From Saururus chinensis (lineage: Eukaryota; Streptophyta; Magnoliopsida; Piperales; Saururaceae), in assembly GCA_035235625.1 (NCBI GenBank), contig CP141144.1:21139014-21203013 (forward strand): a stretch of 64,000 bases of DNA, in the 5' to 3' direction. This document shows positions 34,946 through 45,878 of this stretch, piece by piece; within the stretch, counting starts at the first letter, position 1; the number at the start of each line of letters is the position of its first letter. The notes beneath the pieces are model-generated. The model saw only the letters and a list, made by a program, of their open reading frames with translations, had not been told where the DNA came from and ran no database searches. A program made the translations under genes and the position numbers.

Positions 34946-37900
34946 CAATGCTTTAAAACCCGGCTAGGATCCCAACCCGGATTAGTGGCTGGGCTGGGTC
35001 GACCCGGGCAATGACATCATCATCAAAAAAAAATTTGCAAGAGTTTCCCCATAACACTAAAAAAAAATTGTTAAACCTATTTCAAAATCTAATTTAAACC
35101 TATTTAACTATTCAAAATATTGTTCATTCCAACCATATCTAAACCTACACTACTCATTCAAACTCATACTTTTATCATAATTAGAAACATAGACAAACAT
35201 TAATAGTTTCAAATCATAAAAAACCATCTACTTTTCACTTCTAAGTCCATTAGTCCAAATTAAACAATAATTCATTGTCCACACCAATGTCCACCAAGCA
35301 TAAGTAGATAACTCAAATTACACAAAATTCCGTTAAATGAAAAATCCTAATCTTCAACTTCAAAGTCCAAACTTCAAAGTCCAAATCTCTAAATGCCAAA
35401 ATCATCAAACTTTGCATTCTTCTTCCAAATTCCCTACATAAAAATATTACATATTAATATAGTGAAAGAAATAAAATACTAAATAAATCACAAGTCATAT
35501 GTAAACATTACCATTCTAAAATCAAAAATCAAGATTATTATCTAATCCAAAATCATCATCCAACCCTTCATTATACATGATTGGCTCTTCCTCATTTCCC
35601 TCAAAAATAAATTTATTACTAACAATAAAAAATAACAAATGATATAAAATTGTATTATGAAGTATGAACTCTAAAAATTAAATATATTATCACCTTGATT
35701 TCCAAAGTTAAGATCCAATTCATTAGCCTCATCCCTAAGTTTTTCTTCATCAATATCATCAAGAATGATATCTTTGTCTACTACCCAATCTTCAACCAAG
35801 TCAAAGGCTTCAAATGAGATAGGGTCAAAGATATCTTTTAAGTCCTCCTTCTTACCCTTCTAACCAAATGCCTTCATTAACGAAAAGGAAAAAGAAAATT
35901 ATAATCATGAATGAGACTTATATAATACAAAATGAAGAAAATAAAAACATATATTAACTATCAAATCAGTTATCTTACTTCAATTGTAGATTATGTTGAA
36001 CAAAAACAAGATCATTAAGCCTTTTGTGCTCCAATCTATTTCTTTTTTTTGTATGAATCTTTTCAAAGATACTCCAATTACGCTCACAACCCGAAGAAGC
36101 ACATGTTTGACTTAATATCCTAATTTCCATGTCTTGTAATTTTTCGGCAGAGCCTCCAAAATGTGCCACCACTCAGCTACATAAAATAAATGGTAAATAG
36201 TCAAGCAACTATATAATTATATATCATGATAAAAAATTATGTAAGTATAAAATATAAATCACCTAGAAGCATGGTCTTTCGTGAGGCAATTGCCATGTCA
36301 CGTGCAAACCCTGTATTAATTGTTACCTTCCTAAACAACTTCACCTCATTGACAATTGTAGCTTGGGTTTGAACATCATCATGGTGCATCTTCTCAACCA
36401 CATCTAAAAAATCCCTTTGTAAATGAACTGATGATGCTTTAGAGTTTTCATCATAATGAAATTGAGGATTCAAATAATAAGCCGCTACATGAATAGGCCA
36501 ACAAAGTTGATCCTTCCACCGTCTCTCAATAATACTTAAATAAGGGTCATACTCTTCCACCCTCCTATTACATATAACTTTAACTCTTTTCATTACCCTC
36601 CTCATCCCTTCATACAAATAACCCATTGACGGTTTCTTATCACTATCAACCATCCTAAGTATTCTCACAACCGGCTCACTTATGGCAATGACCTTAGCAC
36701 ACTTTGGCCAAAATGATGAACTTAAAACCACATTTTGAAATTCCACCCATTTAAGAGATCTTCCTAACTTTACAATCTTTCTTTCTTTCTACTCCTCTAC
36801 AACCACTATTTTTCTTAATGCATCTTTATTATTGTAAATACTTTGTAATGTCAAAAGGTTGGTTGCAAACCTAGTGGCAGCGGGTCGAATGATCTCCCTC
36901 TCATTGTTAAACTTCTTCAACAATTGTAAAATGGCAAGGTGGTTATAGACAAACTTTGTTATAACTCTTGCATCATCCACAACATCACTTACTTCATCCA
37001 CATATTTACAAAAATCCTCCAACATCAAATCCAAACAATGTGCTGCACAAGGAGTCCAATATAATTTTGGATACTTAATACTCAATTCTCTCCCTACAGC
37101 CACATAGTTAAATGTATTATTTGTAACCACTTGAACAACATTTTCAGGTCCAACAAAATCTATAATTTGAGAAATCTCATAGCATAACATATCAACTGTT
37201 TTGGATTGATCAGATGCATTAATAGACTTCAAAATATTGTACCCTCAAGAAAATAAACAAGAAAATTTATCAATGCCCTATTCCTATTGTCCGTCCACCC
37301 ATCAGTCATTATGGTACAACCACTTTCTTTCCAATGACCTCTAAATTTGTCAATATTAGTTGTTACTTCTGAGACCACATCATCCAAAATTCTTCCCCTC
37401 AAAGCATGATAACTAGGGGCCTTATAACCAGGACCGATAGTAGTAACAACATCAATCATTTCTTGAAAGTATAAAGAATTAATAGCATTAAATGGTATGC
37501 ATGAATGATAGAAGAACCTACCAGCTGCCATGTCCGCCATTTCAATAGCTTTTTTTCCTGCCAACACACTTTTGATAGTTGGTTGGGCTCCTGGGGTAGT
37601 ACATGGAGGAAAGTAGCTACCTATGCTATTTTTCCCTTTCCCTCCACTTGGTCCAATTGGTTGTGGTGGTAGACTTGCTTCCTCTACCTCTTCAACTTCA
37701 TCTATTAGAGGCTCTACATCCACAGTTTTCCTCTTCTTACTTTTATCTGAACCATTACCATCTAATAAAACACTCATTTGATATTGCACATCATCTGGAA
37801 CTTTAGTACAAGAAACCACACTCCCTCTACGTTTACTCAAGTGTAGCTTTATCCTATTAATGCTTCTACCATTGAAATTTTTTTCACAATAAAGACACTT

Positions 37901-39220
37901 AATAGACCTCTTTCCATCTTCAACTAAACAACAATGCGCCCATGCTGGATATATTTTTCCCCTAGTTGATAATGTGGTTGTGAGTATGGGTGTGCTAACA
38001 TTTGGGCCCGCTATAGATGCAGTAGCACTAGGTGTGTTCCCTGAAGATGCACTTGGGGCTACCTCCATAGACGCACTAGCACAAGAAGACCCCGACCTTG
38101 ATGCCATTGTATATACACCTATAAAAACTATTACAAGATAAAAATGATCAATCAAACAATTATTTAAAAACACAACTGATAATGCACCCTCCAAATTTTT
38201 TTGTCACAAACTAATTACAAGTTTAGTAATTACCTAATATAAACAGTAAATAAATGCCGGCCAAAATGAATCAACAATGAAAATGAATTGGCAGTTTTAC
38301 TGTTTGTAAATTTAGATGGCCAAAATGAATCAATTGTCAACACCGCAAAAAAATAACACCATTTTTACTGTTTGTAAGTTTAGATGATAGGAAAATTGTA
38401 CAAGTCATTCGGTTTGTATCAATGTTTTACTTGTAAATTAGTAAATGTCATTCGGCACTTGCAGACTTGCAGTCGGCACTTGGCAGGGAAGATGGCCGAA
38501 GGCAGATCCAATGTTCTGACTTCCACTTGCTCAGATCGAGCTGGACCAGCGGAGAGAAAAAAGTGGCACAAAAGGCCGGCGGCAAATAGCAGAAGAAGGT
38601 AGGCGGAGAAGTCTGGCATAGAAGTGTCGTTGTAAGGGAGAAGAAAGCATCCGAGTGAGGCAGATGTGAAAAAAAACAATAGATGAGGCAGAGAATGGAT
38701 GAGAAGATAAATGAGGGGTTTTTACCAGAAATGGGTTTTCAATGGAGAGACATCTTTGCCGGAGAGGAAGCCGCTGCCCAAATAGCCCAAATTTCCTCAT
38801 TGGCCGCTACTGTGAGATTCAATCGGCTGTGGAACCGCGCTATGGACGGAATCAACTATGAGATAACCGGACGGCCGAAGAAGATGAGATCACCTCTATC
38901 ATTGGCGGTGGTGCCCCAACTTTTCGCCGGCCGCCAAGCTCCAGATAGCCAATCGCCACTATGCACAAATCAAATGGAAGATCAACAGTAACTATGTTCG
39001 ATGTTCGCTCGAGCCCGACGCTTTGACTTGACCAAATTTTTTTTAAAAAAAAAAAATAGGACCGGACCAAAACGCTGGGTTTGCGGTTTAACCGGCCGGG
39101 TCATGTTGACCTGGCCGGGTTGACCCAACTAGGATTTTCACTCAAACTGGCCCATTTTTAACACCGGGTCCGGTTGAACCCAATCGGATTGGCCGGTCCG
39201 GTCCAGTTTTTAAAACACGG
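34946..39220 (-). mobile_element. hAT transposon with a nearly complete transposase
   Basis: Left terminus CAATGCTTTAAAACCCGG (34946), right terminus reading inward CCGTGTTTTAAAAACTGG (39220). 4275 bp. The left 8-bp flank is GTTCTTAT and the right is CTTGGAAA, so this pair does not share a target duplication; the right flank instead equals that of copy A at 22121-22128. The transposase gene runs on the minus strand, and GC-rich leader sequence fills 38400-39000. Confidence 0.85.
35522..38107 (-). pseudogene. hAT transposase, BED finger and dimerisation domain
   Basis: Start ATG at 38107 (MASRSGSSCAS). A BED-type zinc finger follows (CLYCEKNFNGRSINRIKLHL), then a DUF659-like catalytic region (GCTIMTDGWTDNRNRALINF, AAHCLDLML). 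After an intron (36262-36177) comes the hAT C-terminal dimerisation domain (HFGGSAEKLQDM, GCERNWSIFEKIHTKKRNRL). Two smaller 3' exons (about 35880-35694 and 35630-35522) give an acidic tail. Lesions: a single-base deletion frameshift at about 37235, a TAG at 36791-36789 and a one-base loss near 36170. The protein would not be functional, but the coding sequence is recent enough to read throughout. Confidence 0.85.
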
Positions 39221-39228
39221 CTTGGAAA

Positions 39229-40465
39229 GGGCTTTTTCCCCTTTTTTCTTTTAAGTAAACCTTATTTTGTTATGTATGACAAAGGTTATATTAGGGTAAG
39301 AAAATATCTAATTTGCCCTTCATAAACATATGGCTACCCCTTTGCACCCCCTCTTCTCCACCTATAGTTAGGGCTGGGAATAGGGTCGGGTCGAGTCAAA
39401 TCGGGTCGGGTTGGCCTTGACCCTCATTGAAATTGAGTCGAAAATCCAAACCCTAACCCTACTTGAGTCGGGTCGGGTATGCGGGTAACCCTACTTTTTT
39501 CCACAATTTTTTTGTTAGACTCATATTATATACCTTCTCTCTTTGCAAAGGGCAAACACAAATGAAATTAAATACATTACAATATTAATTTAAATGTTTG
39601 GTTCTTTGGCTAATTTGTGGATATTTTTTTTGTAGTAATAAATATAACAAAATATGACATATTTTTATTTCATTCATCACACCTAAAAGAATAACAAAAT
39701 TTTTTTTAACTATATATAAATTAACCACACTTTGAAGATACCATCCTCTATTATCCCAAAATGGATGTCTACAACAAAGCAAAATATATGTGATCACACC
39801 TATGCTCCAAACATCTTATTCATGCCCAAATTTATGTTTAAGCACCTCTAGTTCAACATAGTATCCACTAAAAAAATATAATAATAATAATAATATAAAT
39901 AAGTCCAATAGACTAACACTATAATCATAGGATTCTTTATTATTTGTAGTCGGGTAAAAGTCGGGTTGTGCGGGTTGGGTACAACCCGACCCTAAATTCA
40001 AAATGGGTCAAGAGCCTAAACCCTGACTCTGACCCTACCTGTAGTAAGGTCGGGTTGGGTGCAAGGATAAGCGGGTCAAGTTTGGATCGGGTTGGATTTT
40101 CCCAGCCCTACTTGTAGTCAGCTCACCTCCTTTTCTGGAACGTGATATTCTTACTCCACTTTATACTCAAAGTCTACTCTAACTTATGATTATATATAAA
40201 GGTAAGTTACACTTCACAACATTAATATATACTTTTTTTCATCAAATCATAAGTTAGGCTAGACTGTTGATTTTAAAAAGGTAAAGTAAAATTATTATTT
40301 TCCTCCGTGTATATGTTTATCTTCGTCCTCATCTCCGGAAGACATTTCAATTCTATATGCAACTTACTATACCAATCTCATCATTTTGAGCATCTCCGCA
40401 ACAATCATGTAAGGTGACTGTGCCTAGTGCTGACCTTCACTACCATCTATTCTAATGGGGTTGTT
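39229..40465. other. intergenic, mostly a MITE
   Basis: Outside the hAT right end. Holds the MITE at 39369-40110 and otherwise no feature. Confidence 0.5.
39369..40110. mobile_element. hAT-type MITE
   Basis: Termini TAGGGCTGGGAA and TTCCCAGCCCTA are perfect 12-bp inverted repeats. Flanks CCTATAGT and CTTGTAGT match at 6 of 8 positions. 742 bp, rich in GGGTCGGG-type motifs, no gene. Confidence 0.85.
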
Positions 40466-40795
40466 AGTATCTACAATAGGACACATTATTGTGTGATCAG
40501 CTCTCCGTTAAAAATTCCTATTGTAGGGTCATTTACCAATATTATTTTTAGTCTATACAATAGGATATGATATTGTGAGATTGGCTCCACCTAATAAGCC
40601 ATATCGTAGGGTCATTTATGAGCGTTATTTTATTAGTATATACAATAGGACATGGTGTCATGTGATCGGCTCCTCACTAACAAGTACTATCATGATTACC
40701 AAAGTCATGTTGTCAGTATATATGATAGGACATGTTATCGTGTGATCGTCTTTGTATTAAGAAGTCAAATCATATGGTCATTTACGAAGGTTAGG
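40466..40795. repeat. four degenerate ~83-bp tandem units
   Basis: Units begin at about 40466, 40550, 40635 and 40715 with AGTATATACAATAGGACA-like sequence and contain ATTGTGTGATCGGCTC and TAGGGTCATTTA-like blocks. Spacing is 84, 85 and 80 bp. Confidence 0.8.
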
Positions 40796-41950
40796 GGCTT
40801 TAGGATTAGGGCAAGGAGGAACAACGATGTCATCTTCTTGATGGCTAAAAAAGGGGGCAAGCATTTAGGTTGTAGAATAAATGGGCATTAAGGTTAGGGG
40901 AAGGAGTAACACCTTCTTAGCAGCAAAAAAATGGAACTTTAGGAGGAAGGATGAGCTATGACTTCGCCTTCTTGCTGATAATGAAATGGGCAGCAATCAT
41001 CTTGCCAACGGAGGAAATGTGTAAGGGGCAATACCGGTCTTCTTGGCTGCGGAAGATTGGAGTGGATTAGGGCAAAGAAGAGCCCAATAAAAATGATGAA
41101 CATAAGGGCATATGCATCAACACCGGTTGGTTTGTTGTTTCTTCCTAAATTCTCCTATGAAATAGAGTGTCACGGGTGAGAAGATGTGCCTAGCATTCGC
41201 TCATGTGATGGCCTACTCGCACTGTGCAACCAGCAGCCAATTTCAACCTTCCCACTCGTATGTGCAAGGGGAAGATGATCTCAGCAACACAAAACAGTCT
41301 CTGTGCAAAGCAGCTCCACCCTTATGCTTTATTGCTATAGTTCGTCATAACAATGGTAAGGAGAGGCTGGCCGAAAATCCAAAGACCAAAGTGGCTAGCC
41401 TGCCTAACGTCCCTCTTTATATATAGGCTCAGCCCATGTTGATCCGATTACAACTAGGCATTACATGTCCTACCCATACAAAAGGTTCGCTCTCTCTCCA
41501 ACTCTGCTCCCTAAGGCAACTCGTCTTAGCCTAAACTATGAAAATTGTAGACCCCTTGTCTAGCTAGAAATCTGTGCGCTAATGCCTCCAAGAGTCCTAT
41601 GGCTAAAGGGGAGCCGTTGTCTTGTCTCCTACTGAAGCTAGGAGACTGGCAAATCTGAATGGATGAGTCTCATCCAACATAGGAGTCCATCCCCATGTGG
41701 TAGTGGTGCCCAGCCCATCACCTAAGTCGTATCCGCGCTAGGACTTGTCTCAGCATGCTCCACTATGTTGTCCAACACGCCAAGTGATTCTCCAATGAAT
41801 CCGATGTTGTTGCCCAAGTTACTCAAGGACTTCCCCGCCCAAGTGCTCAAGGACTTCCCTAGCTATCTGCTACCAAGGGGACTTGGCTATCCATCACCAA
41901 GTCTAAGAGGTTGTTGGTCCCTTTTTCTATGCAACTGGTTGAGGGGCTAA
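40796..41950 (-). mobile_element. probable 3' LTR of a minus-strand Ty3 element
   Basis: On the minus strand a purine-rich tract (TTGGGGAGGCT) precedes TGTTAGCCCCTCAACC (starting at about 41950), as at the start of a 3' LTR just beyond a chromodomain. A TATATATA box on the minus strand near 41416-41425 fits an LTR promoter. I could not place the LTR end, and part of this interval may be unrelated. Confidence 0.45.
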
Positions 41951-41989
41951 CAAGCCTCCCCAACCAATCTGCTCGACGTCCTCGTCGAG

Positions 41990-42345
41990 GCTAAGTACTC
42001 GCTAACTTTGTCTTTGAACTACCACAATGTGACATCTAGCTCCTAGTTGTTCTCTAACGTAGGAAGATCCTTCCACTTAACCAAGTAGAAGACTCTTCGA
42101 TTCTTCTTGCTCATCCCATTGACCCTCCGGTCTAGAATGGCTACAACCTCCTTCTCATAAGAGGTTTTGATCTAGGTAGTGCTTGCTTAGAGGTGTTTCT
42201 GTTAGAATCCTCTAAGTCCTCTTGAAAAGGCTTCAGAAAGCTTGCATGAAAAACATGTTGAATCTTGAACCGCTTCGGTAGTTCGAATTGGTATGCTAGC
42301 TAGCCAACTTTGAGCTTCACCTCAAAGGGTCCATCATATCTCTAC
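41990..42345 (-). pseudogene. Ty3/gypsy integrase C-terminus and chromodomain relic
   Basis: Minus-strand reading: RYDGPFEVKLKVG, a stop, LAYQFELPKRFKIQHVFHA and SFLKPFQEDLED, then after a frameshift VAILDRRVNG and VFYLVKWKDLPTLENN, the chromodomain of chromovirus-type Ty3 elements. Several stops. Everything upstream of the integrase tail is missing. Confidence 0.8.
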
Positions 42346-42390
42346 ATTAACCAAATTTGCTCATGTCTTACTGATTAGATGGATTCAATC

Positions 42391-43164
42391 ACCCGAGAGC
42401 TTGGCAAGGCTATACATTTAAGAAATTGTTAGGCTCCATGGAACACCATTGTCTATTGTGTCGGATAGAGATTACATATAAATATTGGAGTAGTATACAA
42501 AATGCTTTGGGAACCAAGTTACAGTCTAGTACAACTTTTCAACCTCAAATAGATGGGAAATCTAAACAAACAATTCAAACTTTGGAATACATGCTTCCTG
42601 CTCATGTGCTAGAATGGAAAGGAAATTAGCATGAATTTTTACCACTCATAAAATTTTCCTACGATAATAGTTATCATTCTAATATTGGCATAACACCTTT
42701 TGAGGCATTGTATGATTGACGATGTCGTTCTCCCACGAGTTGTGGAAAGACATTTCACCCACTAAAGGAGTAAAAATTGAGCCCAAGTTATGTTGGCAAG
42801 TTTAAATTCTTGCAAAGAATAGGACCGATAGGGTACAAACTTGCTTTGCCTCCTAATCTCGCTAATGTGTGTGATGTTTTCTATGTATCCATGTTGAAAA
42901 AGTATATTGTTGATCCTACACATGTGCTTGATATGTTAAGTGTGGAGATCTTTCCTATAAGGAAGAGTTTGAGATTATTATGGATAGGAAAATAAGGACA
43001 TAAAGGAATAAGGAAATACTAATGGTGAAAGTTTAATGAAGAAGTCAAACTTTACAAAAAATGACTTGGGAGGTGGAAGCTAAGTTCAAAAAGGCCTATC
43101 CCCACCTATTTGTTGGTGAGTGACCAAATTTTGAAGACAATTTTTTTCTTCAATGAGGGAAGGA
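42391..43164 (+). pseudogene. Ty3/gypsy integrase relic, plus strand
   Basis: Plus-strand pieces: IVRLHGTPLSIVSDRD-like sequence (about 42418-42470, across frames), GTKLQSSTTFQPQIDGKS (42511 on), YDNSYHSNIGITPFEALYD, then LSPSYVGKFKFLQRIGP and VFYVSMLKKYI (42777-42995). These are the integrase core end and C-terminal region. The tract AATGAGGGAAGGA (about 43152-43164) is the polypurine tract before the LTR. Confidence 0.8.
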
Positions 43165-44555
43165 TGTGACACCCGTGATTTTCATAAGATATTCTTGTGC
43201 ATTTAATTAATTATTAATCTGCATTTGAAATAAATAAAAGTATTATAGATTTTTTATTTTCTTTAAGTTATTGATGATCTCCAATGTATATATGTGATTT
43301 ACCTTAATGTTCTTGTGTTGAATTTTGATGATAATACATTTGAAGTATTGAAGAACTTCTTTGGTAATAATAGTATTACTCAATAATAAACTCAAGAAAG
43401 CAATAATAATGATAAATATAAAGTATATTTAACTTTTTTTATAAACAAAGAGTTTCTATTTGTAGGCATCGACACATTAGTGTTTGCGTCGTTGAAGTTT
43501 TGGGTCACTGTCGGTAAGGTTTGACACGTAAATTACTTCACCTATGAAGCACCAAATTCACTCTCAACAGGCCTTCGATGTATTGGTATTTTGGGAGTAG
43601 CCTACCGACAAGTTCAAAACTAAATAGAGAAGTAGTTTCGTAAAGTTTTTGATATGGTTGTGCACAAGAATTTGGTTATTTCTCCCTTGTATAAATATCT
43701 TTGACAATCATTGACCCAAACTCTTCTAAATCTCTAACTTTGGGCTAAAGACGAAGGATTAGGGTGATCAAAGTCTAGGAAGAGGGAAGACAGCCGAGTT
43801 TATGGAGACCTTTATGTTCAGTGAAGGAAAAAGGTTGGATTGCCAACCTCTTTACCATGATTTGGTTCTGGAGTGAATGTATGGAATTAATCATGATCAT
43901 TTCTTAGTATGAAAGCATGTAAAGAATTTTTCTTAGATTCTTGTCATGAACATGACTAAAATTATGTACCTTTTCGCTTTTTATTGACCATGTGATAAAT
44001 AAATCATCATTAATCATTGTGAGAAGGGTGCATGTGGAAAGGTTTGTCTTATAACATGATTTGGAGTGATTTTAGGAAATTGGAAATCAGTCTTTGATGT
44101 CTTTCCTGATCATCGGGATGATCATCGACATGTTGATGATAGCATCGGTAAAAAGAGAGAGATGACAGTATGGACATAGACAGGCATCAATGTGTCGGTG
44201 GGCAGCTGGTTAATCATTGGTAGTGAGATTGTTGTGTTGGTTAAGTGCCGATGAAGGAGGCTATTCCATGCCAACCCACTATCAATGAGGGTTCGAATGT
44301 CGGTGGGTTGCTGATGGGCATCTATGACTGGGCTGACACATGGGTGAGTCTATCAATAGTAAATCGGTATTCAGTATCCTGCCAACATGAGTTATGATAT
44401 TATATATGTTATTATTAATTATTATATTGACATGGGTTTAAGTGCATAAAAATGCATTTGTATGTGATGATAAGCTTAATAATATCTGGGTATATGTACT
44501 TGATTGTTTATATGAATCCTTATATTGGATCATATCCCAGACTAATAATATTTGA
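43165..44555 (+). mobile_element. 3' LTR of the plus-strand Ty3 element, partial
   Basis: Begins TGTGACACCCGTGATTTTCA immediately after the polypurine tract. The interior has phrases such as CATCGACACATTAGTG. The end is not clear: similarity ends near the start of another retroelement, and a plausible final part (GTTAGGGTCGTGATA) lies at about 50310-50325, which would mean the LTR is interrupted by later insertions. Confidence 0.5.
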
Positions 44556-45864
44556 CACATAAGGTCAGACCTGAGCCAAACCTAGTCCAAGGGACGGTCA
44601 AAGTGCATGGGGGCGACAAAGTAACGACTTGCGGAAGACTTAACCCCTTTAACGGGTATAACACACACAGAGTAATGCATTGCTTTATCTTTGTGTAAGA
44701 AAAAATAAGAAGAATATAAAGGACATCATATCTGAATTACGCTATTAGAAAGTCATAATGTCATAACAGGAAAGTCTGAAAGAATACCCTATTGTGGACA
44801 TCATAACCCCACAATCTTATCCAAACAATACCCTATTAGAAAGTCTGAAAGAATTACGCAATTTGGGTAAATTCCATAACAGGAAAGATACCCCTTGGTA
44901 AGCCAGTGCATAGGCTACATCAGCTTGGATTCTTAGGGTCCAGATGGTCTCAATAGTTTTAGTCTCCTTATAACATTGTTGCCCTTCTCAACTTAGGGAG
45001 GAAAAACCCATCCTTTTGGACGTAAAACCTAATCGCTAAGCCCCCGATCAATTAATCCAGCAAGCAATATCACACAATTGCATCCAATTGATCAACCACA
45101 GCTAATCTCAAAAAAATGTCATTTGTAAATTCATCTCATAATGCATGCAATATGGTACATACGTGAGCAATAACTACATGAATCCTAATTTATGAAACGT
45201 GCACCCATCAGCCATACATGCATCATTTCTAATCATAACAAATAATTACCATAATTATCCCCAACGTGTGTGTGCATAGTAGTAGTATATATTCCTAAGC
45301 ATAGGGATATGCATTATGAACAACCCATCGACATACTACACACATGCTATTATAATGTAATCATGGCTCCTCCTTTACTGAAATTATGGGTGAAAACCAT
45401 CGAAAAATATGAATAAAAGTCAAATACCACTTCATGCTAGACCTAGGTAAGCATACTCATTACTACACTAGGCTAGACATGGAACTATAATTCACCCATG
45501 ATTTAACATAACATGTGAAAGCATACAAGTCCATTCTCATGTTGTAAACTTGCCGGAATCCTAAGTGAAACATGAAGCATCATTCAATATGAATTTGGGA
45601 TAATAAATCATAAAATGCTAAACCAAATAACATGTAATCCACTACACATCTGAACATCATCATAGCTCTCAACATAGTATTCATGTCCTCATAGTAGCAT
45701 TTAAAGGTCAAAATCACTCATCATAACCATAGTAATGAGATTTAATGAAAATAATATAAAAATGAACAAAAATATTTGAAATGGCAAACTACTGTTTGGC
45801 CGTTAAATCGGACAGAAGGCCATTTGAAGCAAATCAAAATATTTTCTCTCGTAGACAGAGCGAA
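44556..45864 (-). mobile_element. leader region of the minus-strand retroelement
   Basis: Lies just inside the primer binding site of the LTR at 45879-48239 and has no open frame. I interpret it as the untranslated leader between LTR and gag, with gag and pol lost. No gene seen. Confidence 0.4.
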
Positions 45865-45876
45865 GCTCCGATACCA
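45865..45876 (-). other. tRNA primer binding site
   Basis: On the minus strand TGGTATCGGAGC, two bases after the LTR end. It differs at one base from the common plant primer binding site complementary to initiator methionine tRNA, TGGTATCAGAGC. This fixes the LTR as a 5' LTR on the minus strand. Confidence 0.85.
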
Positions 45877-45878
45877 TT

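Noticed and set aside
38419-39070. ORFs on both strands at the hAT right side
   Set aside because: They lie in the GC-rich leader and subterminal region of the hAT element, with no motif.
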